Assembly (NCBI GenBank): GCA_029215795.1
Contig: JARDYH010000001.1
Coordinates: 193,509,654 to 193,573,653 of the forward strand
Direction: 5' to 3'
Source: Anniella stebbinsi
Taxonomy: Eukaryota; Chordata; Lepidosauria; Squamata; Anniellidae
DNA: 64,000 nucleotides
A program made the translations under genes and the position numbers. The notes beneath the pieces are model-generated. The model was given only the letters and a program-made list of their open reading frames with translations. It made no database searches and was not told the DNA's origin. How positions within the stretch are numbered: the stretch's first letter is position 1; each line of letters starts with the position of its first letter. Shown in pieces: positions 55,179 to 64,000 of this stretch.

Positions 55179-56836
55179 AAATCAAACAAGCACCCTTTTA
55201 AGAACAACAACAATGGAATGTGTACTTTTGTCATGCATACCTAATGCATCAGCCCGTTTAATAGTGTCTAGCAAGTCTGTTAGCATAGAGAACTGTGACC
55301 CACCTAGAAATATAGATACTTCTGAAGAATAATCAAATAATCAAGGGGGTCTGAAACACAGGCTGGGGAAGGAGGGGGGTATCCTCTTCCCAGCTTTCTT
55401 TAAATGTTAGTGTTAAAGATAATGAAGAAAAATCTGAAAATGGGGGGAACTTCTGGGAAGAGGCAAAGAAACCAGACAGAAAGGTCTGAGACTGTTTTTC
55501 TACAAAGTTTGTTATTTCTTTTGCGGTGCTCCTAACATCTCCCATTGATGCTCAGCCTGCCACCATGCAGCTCATTTTACCACCTCCTGATTTCCATCCC
55601 AAAGTCCCTGGGCTAGGGATGGAGATCCAACATTTCCATATTTCTATAAAATACTCTAGTTGCACCACAAAATTAAGGGACAGTCCTACTTTGCTTTTAA
55701 GCCTGTCTTAGCTATGTCGCACTGCTGGGGGCAGGGACCAAGGCTGAGAGGCTTTGGATCTGACGGATCCATGGCCTCTCCTCTCCCTGCCCCTCCCAAC
55801 GGCACGGCACGCCCCCTTTCCTCCCTCACCATCATCTTCCCAAGGTTATGATACTGGCCTTGGGTGGGCAGCTACCACGAAGCTTTCCAAAGGGGCCCGG
55901 CTGAGTATGGAGGGAGATCCACAGTTACAGCTCCTGTTTCGAGGTCGGAGCACTTTCTCAGAGGTCTGCAGCATCCGACAGCCCTCAGAGGCTCTCAAGA
56001 GGCCATAGGATTGCTCTGCAAGTCTTCTTCTTAAGTAGATATGTGGACATGGGGCCCCGTCTGCAAAATTCATTCCCTCTGCAGATTCGAATGATTTGTA
56101 TTATTCAGAATTCCTTCACAAAATTCTAAAACTCTTGGTGACCACCTTCTACCAGGACGGCAGCATGTTCAAGTGAACCCTTGGCATAGTGCGGCTGATG
56201 GGCTTACACATCCACCAGAGCCTCTCATCTGCTTGCTTGCCACTCACCCAAGCCCCCCCAGCCAGCAGAAGCCCCCCAAGCTTCCCCTTCCCACCATTGC
56301 TGAACCCCCACCTACCATCCCTGAAGCCCCTGCTTGCCCACCAAAGCCTACCACCCCACAGCCACCAAGCTCCCCATGCCTGCCCATCTACAGAAGCCTC
56401 CCGTCTACCCTCATCCACCCACAGAAGCGCCGTCCCATTTTTTGGGTTTACCTAGTGTGAGGGTGGCAGTCCCTCCTCCTCCTCTTCCTCCTCCTCACTT
56501 GGCTTGGCTGGCACCACGGGCAAAGGGCTGCAGGCTTGTGCACACTTTTAAAGGGGGGGGAACCCATATTTTGAATAGCAGCCTCTGAACCAATCAGATG
56601 CTGCCTTTGGGGGCGTGGCCAATGAGGGCACAGAGTGGTCAAAATGTCAGTTGCAATGTGTTTTAAAATGGAGTTGCCACAGGGCTTGCACACTTGGCCG
56701 TGGCACTTCCTTCTGCTAACAGGGCCTGCTGGCAGGGTGAGGTGGAGTGGAGTGAGGAGGAGGAGGTGGTGGTGGGCAGCTGCAGCAGGGGCGGTTATGG
56801 CTCCTTCTGACCTGCCTGCCCACGCCAACTGCTGCT
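55179..56836. other. Unassigned sequence
   Basis: No gene I can support. 56173-56460 gives overlapping proline-rich frames because the DNA is CCA/CCC-rich; they lack motifs. 56460-56800 is GC-rich with GGAGGAGGAGG-type runs. Confidence 0.35.
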
Positions 56837-56844
56837 GCCAGACC

Positions 56845-57164
56845 TAGGGTGACCCTATGGAAAGGAGAACAGAGCTCCTGTATCTTTACCAGTTGCATAG
56901 AAATGGGAATTTCAGTAGATGCCATTTGAATGCATTCAGCACTTGGTGAGACTCCCTCTTCATCACAACAGTTAAAGCTGCAGGAGCCCTGCCCTCTTTT
57001 GTATCTGGTCACTCTAGTGTAGCTCCTGCAGCTTTAACTATTGTGATGAAGAGGGAATTTCACCAGGTGTTGCATACATAGAAATGACACCGGCTGCAAT
57101 TCTGTTTTCTATGCAATTGTTAAAGATACAGGAACCCTGTCCTCCTTTTCATATGGTCACCCTA
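56845..57164. mobile_element. GTGACC-family MITE, complete
   Basis: Ends TAGGGTGACCCTATGG and CATATGGTCACCCTA are inverted, and both halves are inverted copies. Flanks GCCAGACC and GCCAGGCC match at 7 of 8 positions, consistent with an old 8-bp target duplication. Confidence 0.88.
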
Positions 57165-57172
57165 GCCAGGCC

Positions 57173-57835
57173 CACCTCCTACACCTGCCTACTTGGCCCA
57201 GGACCACCTCCCACTCAATTCCTTGTCTGATTGTTCTCTTAAGATAAGCTACTGTCCATCTCATGATCCTTCCACTAGTCTTCCAGAGGCCAAACGTGTA
57301 GCTTGGAACTGCTGTTCTATGATACGTTTTGCATTGCCAATAAAACAACAACAACTAAGGTATTATCCATAATGATTGATTCCTTTTGCATGTTTGCCTC
57401 ATCATTTATCTACAGAAAAAAAAACATGTATACAACCAGACTGCAAGATGTGAGCTAGGCGATTAAGGGAAAGAATGTGTTTAGGGAGATCAAAAGTTAC
57501 TGCTTCCAGGATCATCTCACACTTATTTACAAGCTGATAATGAATCATAAAAATGAAGATAGTATTGACTTAAGTATGGGGGGGGGGGGTGTAAATAGTC
57601 CCATATGCATACCCTACATGATTTGGATGTTTTGCATAGGCATTCTTTTATCCTCCTCCAAGGAATCATAGTTACTGACAGTTTCAGAAAAGAAAGGAGG
57701 GCACAGCTCTAAATAACCAGAGCAATTAATATTAAGATTTAAAATAAAGTACTATGAGTTAGCAATGGAAGTGCAGAAAATCACTTAACACCACTGGAGT
57801 GCCCTTACATGTCACCCTTGTGTCGAATTTGTTAT
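57173..57835. other. Unassigned sequence
   Basis: AT-rich with a poly-G run near 57580-57589. No gene or named repeat. Confidence 0.4.
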
Positions 57836-58195
57836 TTATTTATAATATATGTATCATTATGTATATAGTATTTATATTATTTATTTACATATCTATAGTA
57901 TGCCACATAATATACAAAACATAATATACAAAATGAACAGTGAACGAAAGCAACACATAATAAAACCAAGATAAAAACAGCAGCAGAGAATAAAAACATT
58001 CCAGCAGATAAAACCAAAGCAAAAACAGCAGCAATAAGAATGCAGTGATCTAAAAGCCCTAAACACCGTTCATAAAATGTCTGGGAGAATACAAAGGTCT
58101 TTCCCTGGCACCAAGAAGACCATAATGTAGTCACCAGGTGAGCCTCTCTGAGGAGAGCATTCCACAGAGCGAGTGCTATTGGAACACACTGGATC
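57836..58195 (-). mobile_element. L2-like LINE 3' region, minus strand
   Basis: The order of an AT-rich TTTATTTA start, a CAGCAGCA-like middle, then GAGCCTCTCTGAGGAGAGCA and TTCCACAGAGCGAG matches the non-coding 3' part of reptile L2-like elements in reverse. Compare CATTCCACAGTCTGAG at 14798. No protein is readable. Confidence 0.5.
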
Positions 58196-58220
58196 GCTTC
58201 TTTTGATTCAAACAGACTGG

Positions 58221-59275
58221 CTGAGTTCAGACAACACGTTAGTCAACGCAGTGTGGAAACGCCACTCAACGGTTGAGTTTTTAGGGGGCACTCTCCACAC
58301 AACATGTTCTAACTCCACTGTTGTGTGAAGCCCTTTCTACACCAGAGGTTTGTAGAGGGGTGGAGGAGCAGTGAACCCGGAAGTAGCCACTTCCGGGTTC
58401 ATCGCCCCAACGCACATGAAAAATGTGCTGTCAAAGAGGCCATTTTCTCCCCTACCCAGGGAGACCGCAGGAGCACACTTCTGCAAAAAGTAAGTTTAAA
58501 AAAATAACAACGCACGCGATCAGCCCCCCACCCCCATCCGTGTCCTCCCAGAGGTGGCAAAACTGGTGCCACTCCCTCCCCTGATGGCCATGGCACTGTG
58601 TGGTGCAGCTCTGTGTCCATTTTGCAGCTGCGCTTACTCACAAGTAAGCCCGGCTGCGCCTGGGATGGGTGGGCACATCTTCCGCAGTTCCAGGAAGTTT
58701 CCAGGACCACGGAAGAGTTGGGATTTTTCTGGTTTCTCTTAACCCAGAAAAATCCCATGCCTGTCCCTCACCTCTGGGATCCCCTGTGTGTCATTTGCCA
58801 CTCACAGGCAAAAAGCCTGGTGTGGAAAGGGCCAGAGTGTGGGCTACTATGGAGTTGAGTAAAAGTCAACATGGTGTTTGATTGGCAGTTCCTCCACCTT
58901 CTCTCCTCCCTCGGTTCTCCCCATGGTATCCCATAAGCCACTGCTGTGAAAAAAAAAACAATCCTGGTGGTTCTCCTAGAGTGGCACTCCCTCCTTTCAT
59001 CGCTCTTCTCAGAGAACTCTGTAGCCTGTGGAAAAGTCAACTCAACACATCAGAAAACTCCATGGAGCCTAACACACAACACACAACACACAACACAACA
59101 CTGCCACACAACTCTCCTCTGCACAGTGTGGATATTCTGTATGGGGTGTTTTAAAAAAACAACCCTCCCCCGTTGCATGGAGTTTTCCCACCAAACAACA
59201 CATTTCTCAATGGTGGTGTAAAAACTCCACTGTGAAGTTCTAAAACCACCATTGACTAATGTGTTGTCTGAACTG
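58221..59275. mobile_element. DNA transposon, CTGAGTTCAGACAACAC type, with a nested element
   Basis: Left end CTGAGTTCAGACAACACGTT and right end AATGTGTTGTCTGAACTGAG are near-perfect inverted repeats. The outer element without the insert is about 550 bp and non-coding. The target duplication is unclear. Related ends are at 7758-7964. Confidence 0.75.
58330..58832. mobile_element. Nested MITE, CCCTTTCTACACCAG type
   Basis: Left CCCTTTCTACACCAGAGGTT faces right AAGCCTGGTGTGGAAAGGG in inverted orientation. A perfect inverted word, GAACCCGGAAGTAGCCACTT / CCGGGTTC, lies at about 58374-58399. It interrupts the element at 58221-59275. Confidence 0.6.
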
Positions 59276-60539
59276 AGCTGGTGTTTTATTTACTACAGGG
59301 TGAGCCCACATTAAAGTAGTGTAACCACAACAGTTCCAGTTTTCAACTGATCTTTCCCAACTGTCACCTTTCCCTCCTACTCAGCCCCCAGACCATTCCA
59401 TTCTGACCACCATGACATGGCTGACAATAGAACATACCAGCTCCACAGCTCTCCCTCTACACTACCCCTGAAAAGGCCAGCATTCTCTCTTGTAGCCACT
59501 TATGTTAGTTTGTGGGTGCTGTACACAATGTTGTCATCTTCCAGAGCCTCTCTCATCCTTTGCAAACAGTATAGCATTTTTTTCCTAATGAGGAAAATCT
59601 GGTATTTCTGTGAATGATGGCATGAACCCCTGTTGTATTTGCACAATTCCGCTCCACCACAGCAGCATCTAGTGTTGTGTAATGGAACATATAGAAAGGC
59701 AGAAACAGAAAAAACCCAGAATTTTTTTTGAAAAGGTGTCGATCTTATTCCCACAAAGAATCCAGAAGCAGAAGCCTCAGTAAAATGGCAGGTTAAAAGC
59801 CTGGTGTAGGAAAAAAAACCCAGTTTCTTACAGCATCAATGTTTTCTTTTCTTTTGTTAAGTCTGTTAATGCTTTTAAAGATATATGAGTGACATGTGAG
59901 AGTATACCCATGAGCTTTAATCTATAGGATGAGCATTTGTGAACGTATTAGTGCTTCAGTATTGTAGTGTTCGTTTATTGAAAATTAAGCCCCACTGAGT
60001 AGTTTCTGAGTTCTGTACCTGGCTGCAAAAGTGCCCCCCTTAAAGTGGTTGGATCGGGCTGCATACACAAATTCAACAGCAAGCTCACTGTGGAAGCACA
60101 TTCACCACAGTTGTGACAAAGGGGAAACCCTTTCTTCCCCATTCACACTATTCTTAAGAGTTGCACATACCCTTTATATTAAGTCACTCACTAACAGACC
60201 CGATATTAACACTGCTAAGATCAGGTACACTTTGCTGTAAATTTAAAGAACATACATTGGTGTTTTCTCTGATACAGGCTAAAGCAACTACAAGGAAATA
60301 AAACACCCACAGGAGAAAAAAAACCAGCAGCCAAGAACCCAGAATGAAAAGGGAATGCCTGTAAACAGAACTCAAAACGCTCCGTGAGTGCTATAGCTAC
60401 GTAGCATGGTGGTGCGCAAAGGCATCTGACTATAGCATTGTACTAAAGGATTTAGACCAGCACTATAAGCAACTGTTATGTGAGCAATGAAACCAACCTG
60501 TTCTCCACAGCTTTGCTACCATAATTGTCTCCGTGTGGG
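59276..60539. other. Unassigned sequence
   Basis: No gene or named repeat. The short frames here lack motifs. Confidence 0.35.
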
Positions 60540-60965
60540 TAACAATTTATCTACCTCACGAGCAGGGCAAACAGACCCAGCCTTGACCCTAATTATTTCA
60601 ATCAGTGAGTTTATTCAAGCTGTTCCTCTCGGTGGAAATCACTACTCTCTACATTAACTATTAAAATCTCTGGAACTGGAAACATAACACCAGCGTGCAT
60701 TGCACAGACAACGCGTGCACACAGAGACATAGTTGCACATTGCGACTAAAATCCCTCAACATGACATTGTAATAGTTTCTCTGACTACCCTGAGATAACT
60801 TTCATTGGTTTGTTTGCGGTGGCTGGAAGGAAACATTATCAGCGGATCAGACTTTCTGAATGACATCAGCTAAAGAGCTTTGCTCAGCTTATCTTCTGAT
60901 TGTCGGAACGCCTCTGCAATCTTAGGCCTTCTGGTTGATTTGCCTGATGGATCAAATCGTGGGCC
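60540..60965. other. Candidate conserved non-coding element
   Basis: Repeat-free, balanced composition, rich in TAAT/ATTA, CATTGT-like and GATAA cores, for example ACCCTAATTATTTCAATCAG, CATTAACTATTAAAA and GCTTATCTTCTGATTG. It is sharply bounded by a GATA microsatellite. Conservation is inferred from appearance only. Confidence 0.22.
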
Positions 60966-60970
60966 AAAAT

Positions 60971-61013
<43 letters not shown>
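60971..61013. repeat. (GATA)n microsatellite
   Basis: About ten GATA units. Confidence 0.92.
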
Positions 61014-61434
61014 CTTTTATTAGGCTCTTGCAATGGCATAATCAAAAATATTTAGTCATGCTGTTTATTCATTTTTAAATAAGTGTAATATTGAATTATT
61101 AAATACGGAATTGGAAAATGGAACACTAATGCCTTATGGTCTTTAGTCTGAGGAATCGTCTTTAGACCCAAACTGCAACATTTAATTTTCACTGTGTGTC
61201 CATTTTTCTTCCCCCTTCTCTGTTTTTCTCCTATCCCCTTTCTCTTCCCCCTTTCTTTTCCCTAATTGTTTTTTTATTATTTTCTCATTCTCCCTTTCTC
61301 CCCCTTCCTCTCTCTCTCTCTCTCTCTCTCTCCCCTCACTGTTTTTATTTTTCTCTTTCCTCTTATCACAACACAACAAAAACAGTAATAGCACAATCCA
61401 ATGGGAGTCTTGGCCAATCAGCTGGAGGCCAATC
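61014..61434. other. Unassigned, CT-rich sequence
   Basis: A long pyrimidine-rich stretch (61195-61340) includes a (CT)n tract at 61308-61332. No gene. Confidence 0.4.
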
Positions 61435-61754
61435 TAGGGTGACCCTATGGAAAGGAGGACAGGGCTCCTGTATCTTTCACAATTACATAGAAAAGGGAAT
61501 TTCAGCAGGTGTCATTTGCATGCATGCAGCCCCTGGTGAAATCCCCTCTTCATCACAATAGTTAAAGCTGCAGGAGCCCTGCCCTCTTTTGAATCTGGTC
61601 TCTATAGTTTAGCTCCTGCAGCATTAACTGTTGTGATAAAGAGGGAATTTCACCAAGTGCTGCATGCATGCAAATGACACCTGCTGAAATTCCCTTTTCT
61701 AAACTACTGTGAAAGATATGGGAGCCCTGTTCTCCTTTCCATATGGTCACCCTC
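61435..61754. mobile_element. GTGACC-family MITE
   Basis: It starts TAGGGTGACCCTATGG and ends CCATATGGTCACCCT, with inverted halves as in the other copies. The flanking 8-mers do not match, so one side may have changed. Confidence 0.85.
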
Positions 61755-61787
61755 GTTAGTGGCCTAACCATGGTTTAGCATGTTGTG

Positions 61788-62695
61788 TAGGGTGACCAGA
61801 TTTTGAGAATCAAAATCCCGGACCCCCACGCCATCCACGCCACCCAAAACAACCACCCCATGCCACGCCGCCCCCCCCACCCGCGCCGCGCCGCCCGCCC
61901 CGCGCACCTTACCTGCTGGGGCGTCCGCTTCCCTCCGGTGCTCGGAATCTACTGAGAAACAGGCTTCCTGGCCTGTCTCTCAGTAGCGCGCCGGGTGATG
62001 ATGTCATCACCCGGCACGCTACTGAGGGACAGGCCGCGAAGCCTGTTTCTCAGTAGATTCCGAGCACCGGAGGGAAGCCCCAGCAGGTAAGTGCCTCGCG
62101 CCCCCCCGCCCCGTGCACCCTGCCGCCCCCCCACCCGCCCTGCGCACCCACGCCGCACCCCCCACCCGCCCCGCGCACCCGTGCCGACCCCCCACCCTGC
62201 GCACCCGCGTCACCCCCCCACCCGCCCCGCACCCCCGCGCCGCTCCCCCCACGCCGTGCCGCCCGCCCCACGCTCCTTACCTGCTGCTGCTGGGGCATCC
62301 GCTTCTCTCCGGTGCTCGGAATCTCCTGAGAAACAGGCTTCCTGGCCTGTCTCTCAGTAGCGCGCCGAGTGATGACGTCATCACCCGGCGTGCTACTGAG
62401 GGACAGGCCGCGAAGCCTGTTTCTCAGGAGATTCCGAGCACCGGAGGGAAGCGGACGCCCCAGTAAGTGCCTCGCGCCGCCAGCCTCCCGCCACCACCGC
62501 ATGACCCCCCGCCGCCCCGGTTTGCCCCCGCCACCCCCCGGTTGGCCTGGATCGCCACAGGGCCATCTGGTCACCCTTTTGGGGGGGGGGTAAATTTCCG
62601 GATTTGGCCCCCCAAAACAGTTTTTCCACCCAGATGTGGATTTGCTCCCCATTTCCCAGGCATTTCCGGACAAATCCGGGTGTCTGGTCACCCTA
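61788..62695. mobile_element. GC-rich non-autonomous hAT-like element with CRE-containing palindromes
   Basis: Ends TAGGGTGACCAGATTTTGAG and GTGTCTGGTCACCCTA are inverted. Flanks ATGTTGTG and ATGTTGTC match at 7 of 8. Two large palindromes of about 165 bp (61919-62084 and 62290-62455) share GGTGCTCGGAATCT arms and a GATGATGTCATCACCCG or GATGACGTCATCACCCG centre; the second contains a perfect TGACGTCA. The central spacer is a CCCGCCC-type simple run. Similar palindromes occur inside the GATCGG-tip elements. Non-coding. Confidence 0.82.
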
Positions 62696-62748
62696 ATGTT
62701 GTCTGAAGAGGCCCAGAGAGAATTAGGCCTCAGAGTTCTCTGGTTTCT

Positions 62749-62880
62749 CCCTGTGATGAAGAGGGAATTTCACGAGGTGCTGAATGGATACAAATGACAC
62801 CTGCAGAAATTCCCTTTTCTAGACAACTGTTAAAAGTACAGGAGCCCTGTCCTCCTTTCCATGTAGTCACTCTATAATGG
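62749..62880. mobile_element. Half of a GTGACC-family MITE
   Basis: Begins in the middle of the family sequence (TGTGATGAAGAGGGAATTTC) and runs to CATGTAGTCACTCTA. The left half is missing. Confidence 0.75.
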
Positions 62881-62929
62881 CCCAGCACATAAAGGGTTGG
62901 ACCAGCCCACTTCACATATTCTATTCCCC

Positions 62930-63420
62930 CACCCCAATTTAATTACATTACCAGAGAGATAAAGCACCAGTCAAACAGATAATTATAAAAGCAAACATTA
63001 GTAAGCAAACATTATTAAAAAAATAAACACAAGCAAATATTATAAAAGAGTAACCAAAACAAAGAATTACTAACACAAATGTGTAATCATTTCAGGGTAA
63101 TTGGCCCAAGATTTTAATATTCTGCAGTTTGCTATTAACCCTCTCTAAATGTGATCATGTGGGTTAATTCCACTATGTTTGCAATTTCCCAGATCTTAAT
63201 TCGCCACTGATAGAAAGGGGTGCACCCTTTTGTTTCCAAACATTTCCTATTAATGGCTTTGTTGATAACAATGCACAAATATAGTTTCTCTTTCTTCCAT
63301 TTTCCCAACATACAAATCAGCCACTAATATAATATCACAATCTGCAGGAACAGGGATACATAAACATTTATATATCCATTATAATATATTGTATACATCT
63401 ATTGTAGCAATGATTGGACA
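62930..63420 (-). pseudogene. L1-like LINE ORF2 C-terminus, minus strand
   Basis: On the minus strand 63269-63135 encodes 44 residues ending in a stop, including KGCTPFYQWRIKIWEIANI and ELTHMITFREG. This fits the last part of L1 ORF2 (a W..KIWEIA...LTH pattern). An AT-rich 3' untranslated region follows to about 62930. 5'-truncated and non-functional. Confidence 0.6.
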
Positions 63421-63654
63421 AGTCTGTTAAATGTGTATAAGGTTCTGCCCTTTGATATGCTTTTGGGCAGATCATTCATTTTTAAACCTTGTCAGAGCAT
63501 AATACATTGGGCTCCTCTAAACGAGCAATTTATTACACGCTTGTGACTGGCCACTCACAAAACTTTTCAGGTCTTTTACATGATGCCTTCAATGACCAGG
63601 ACATCTCCCATGGTATCTCTTGGGAATCACGCCATGAAAAGAACCACTTTTAAA
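63421..63654. other. Unassigned sequence
   Basis: Nothing recognised. Confidence 0.4.
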
Positions 63655-63826
63655 TAGGGTGACCAGATACAAAAGAGGGCAGGGCTCCTGCAACTTTAAC
63701 TGTTGTGATGGAGAGGGGATTTCACCAAGTACTGCATACATACAAATGATACCTGCTAAAATTCCCTTTTCTATGCAACTGTTAAAGATACAGGAGTGCT
63801 GTCCTCCTTTTCATATGGTCATCCTA
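63655..63826. mobile_element. Short GTGACC-family MITE, internally deleted
   Basis: Starts TAGGGTGACCAGATACAAAA and ends CATATGGTCATCCTA. At 172 bp it is about half the family length, so the middle was lost or it derives from one arm. Confidence 0.78.
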
Positions 63827-64000
63827 CACATGCTCCACCCCCACTCCACACTCACAAGTGATATCAGTTAGGAGCAGGTGTGTTTTGTGGCCAGGGAAGG
63901 AACAGTAGCCACGCCTAGCACTTATAAGATAGATTCCACGGAGTTACTTCTAAACTACTAAACTACAGCTCCCAAAAGTAAGGAAAGAAAAAAATACACA
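63827..64000. other. Unassigned sequence
   Basis: Nothing recognised up to the end of the window. Confidence 0.4.

Noticed and set aside
56173..56588. Proline-rich protein
   Set aside because: Three overlapping frames are all proline-rich because of CCA/CCC-rich DNA; no domain, no splice context.
61196..61561. Secreted or membrane protein with Ser/Leu/Pro-rich N-terminus
   Set aside because: Pyrimidine-rich low-complexity DNA running into a MITE; no support.

Overview
The window is vertebrate intergenic DNA, most likely from a squamate reptile (lizard). The evidence is the repeat mix: CR1, L2-like, L1-like and R4/Dong-like LINEs, a tRNA-derived SINE, very dense hAT-type DNA transposons and MITEs, and many microsatellites. 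I found no rRNA gene, no functional tRNA gene, no CRISPR array and no host protein-coding gene I can name. One possible host exon (53532-53706) and two possible conserved non-coding blocks (48440-48940, 60540-60965) are given with low confidence. Almost everything else I can identify is a mobile element or its debris.

Layout: 1-16775 is a mosaic of LINE and MITE fragments. It includes two GC-rich non-autonomous hAT-like elements (5901-6687 and 8513-11113), the second split by a 5'-truncated LINE with a long reverse-transcriptase reading frame. 16780-37156 is an endogenous retrovirus with two 499-bp LTRs that I could tell apart at one position, a tRNA-His primer site, a 4-bp target duplication (ATAC) and a decayed, rearranged gag-pol-env interior. 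A 12,094-bp hAT transposon (21636-33729) sits inside its pol gene, with a perfect 8-bp target duplication (CCAATTAA) and an uninterrupted 847-codon BED-finger transposase on the minus strand.

38164-41019 is a 2.9-kb almost perfectly palindromic non-autonomous relative of that hAT, also with a perfect 8-bp duplication (CCATTAAC). 41738-43192 is a MITE with another relative nested inside it. 45355-46530 is an R4/Dong-like LINE lying between two TTA microsatellites. From 46568 to the end the DNA is quieter: a SINE, several MITEs, one GC-rich hAT-like element (61788-62695), an L1 tail and long unassigned stretches.

How the parts relate: elements at 5901, 8513, 21636, 38164 and 41922 share TAGGGRTGTGCA-type tips with GATCGG-rich subterminal arrays, so the 12-kb element is a plausible transposase source for the others. 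The hAT lies inside a retrovirus whose LTRs have barely diverged, so it must be younger still. Besides the transposase it carries, on the same strand, a tandemly amplified set of splice-site-flanked modules of exactly conserved length (116, 115 and 203 bp) that ends near a poly(A) signal. I do not recognise this structure from described hAT elements, and it is the best candidate here for something undescribed. All comparisons were made by eye.
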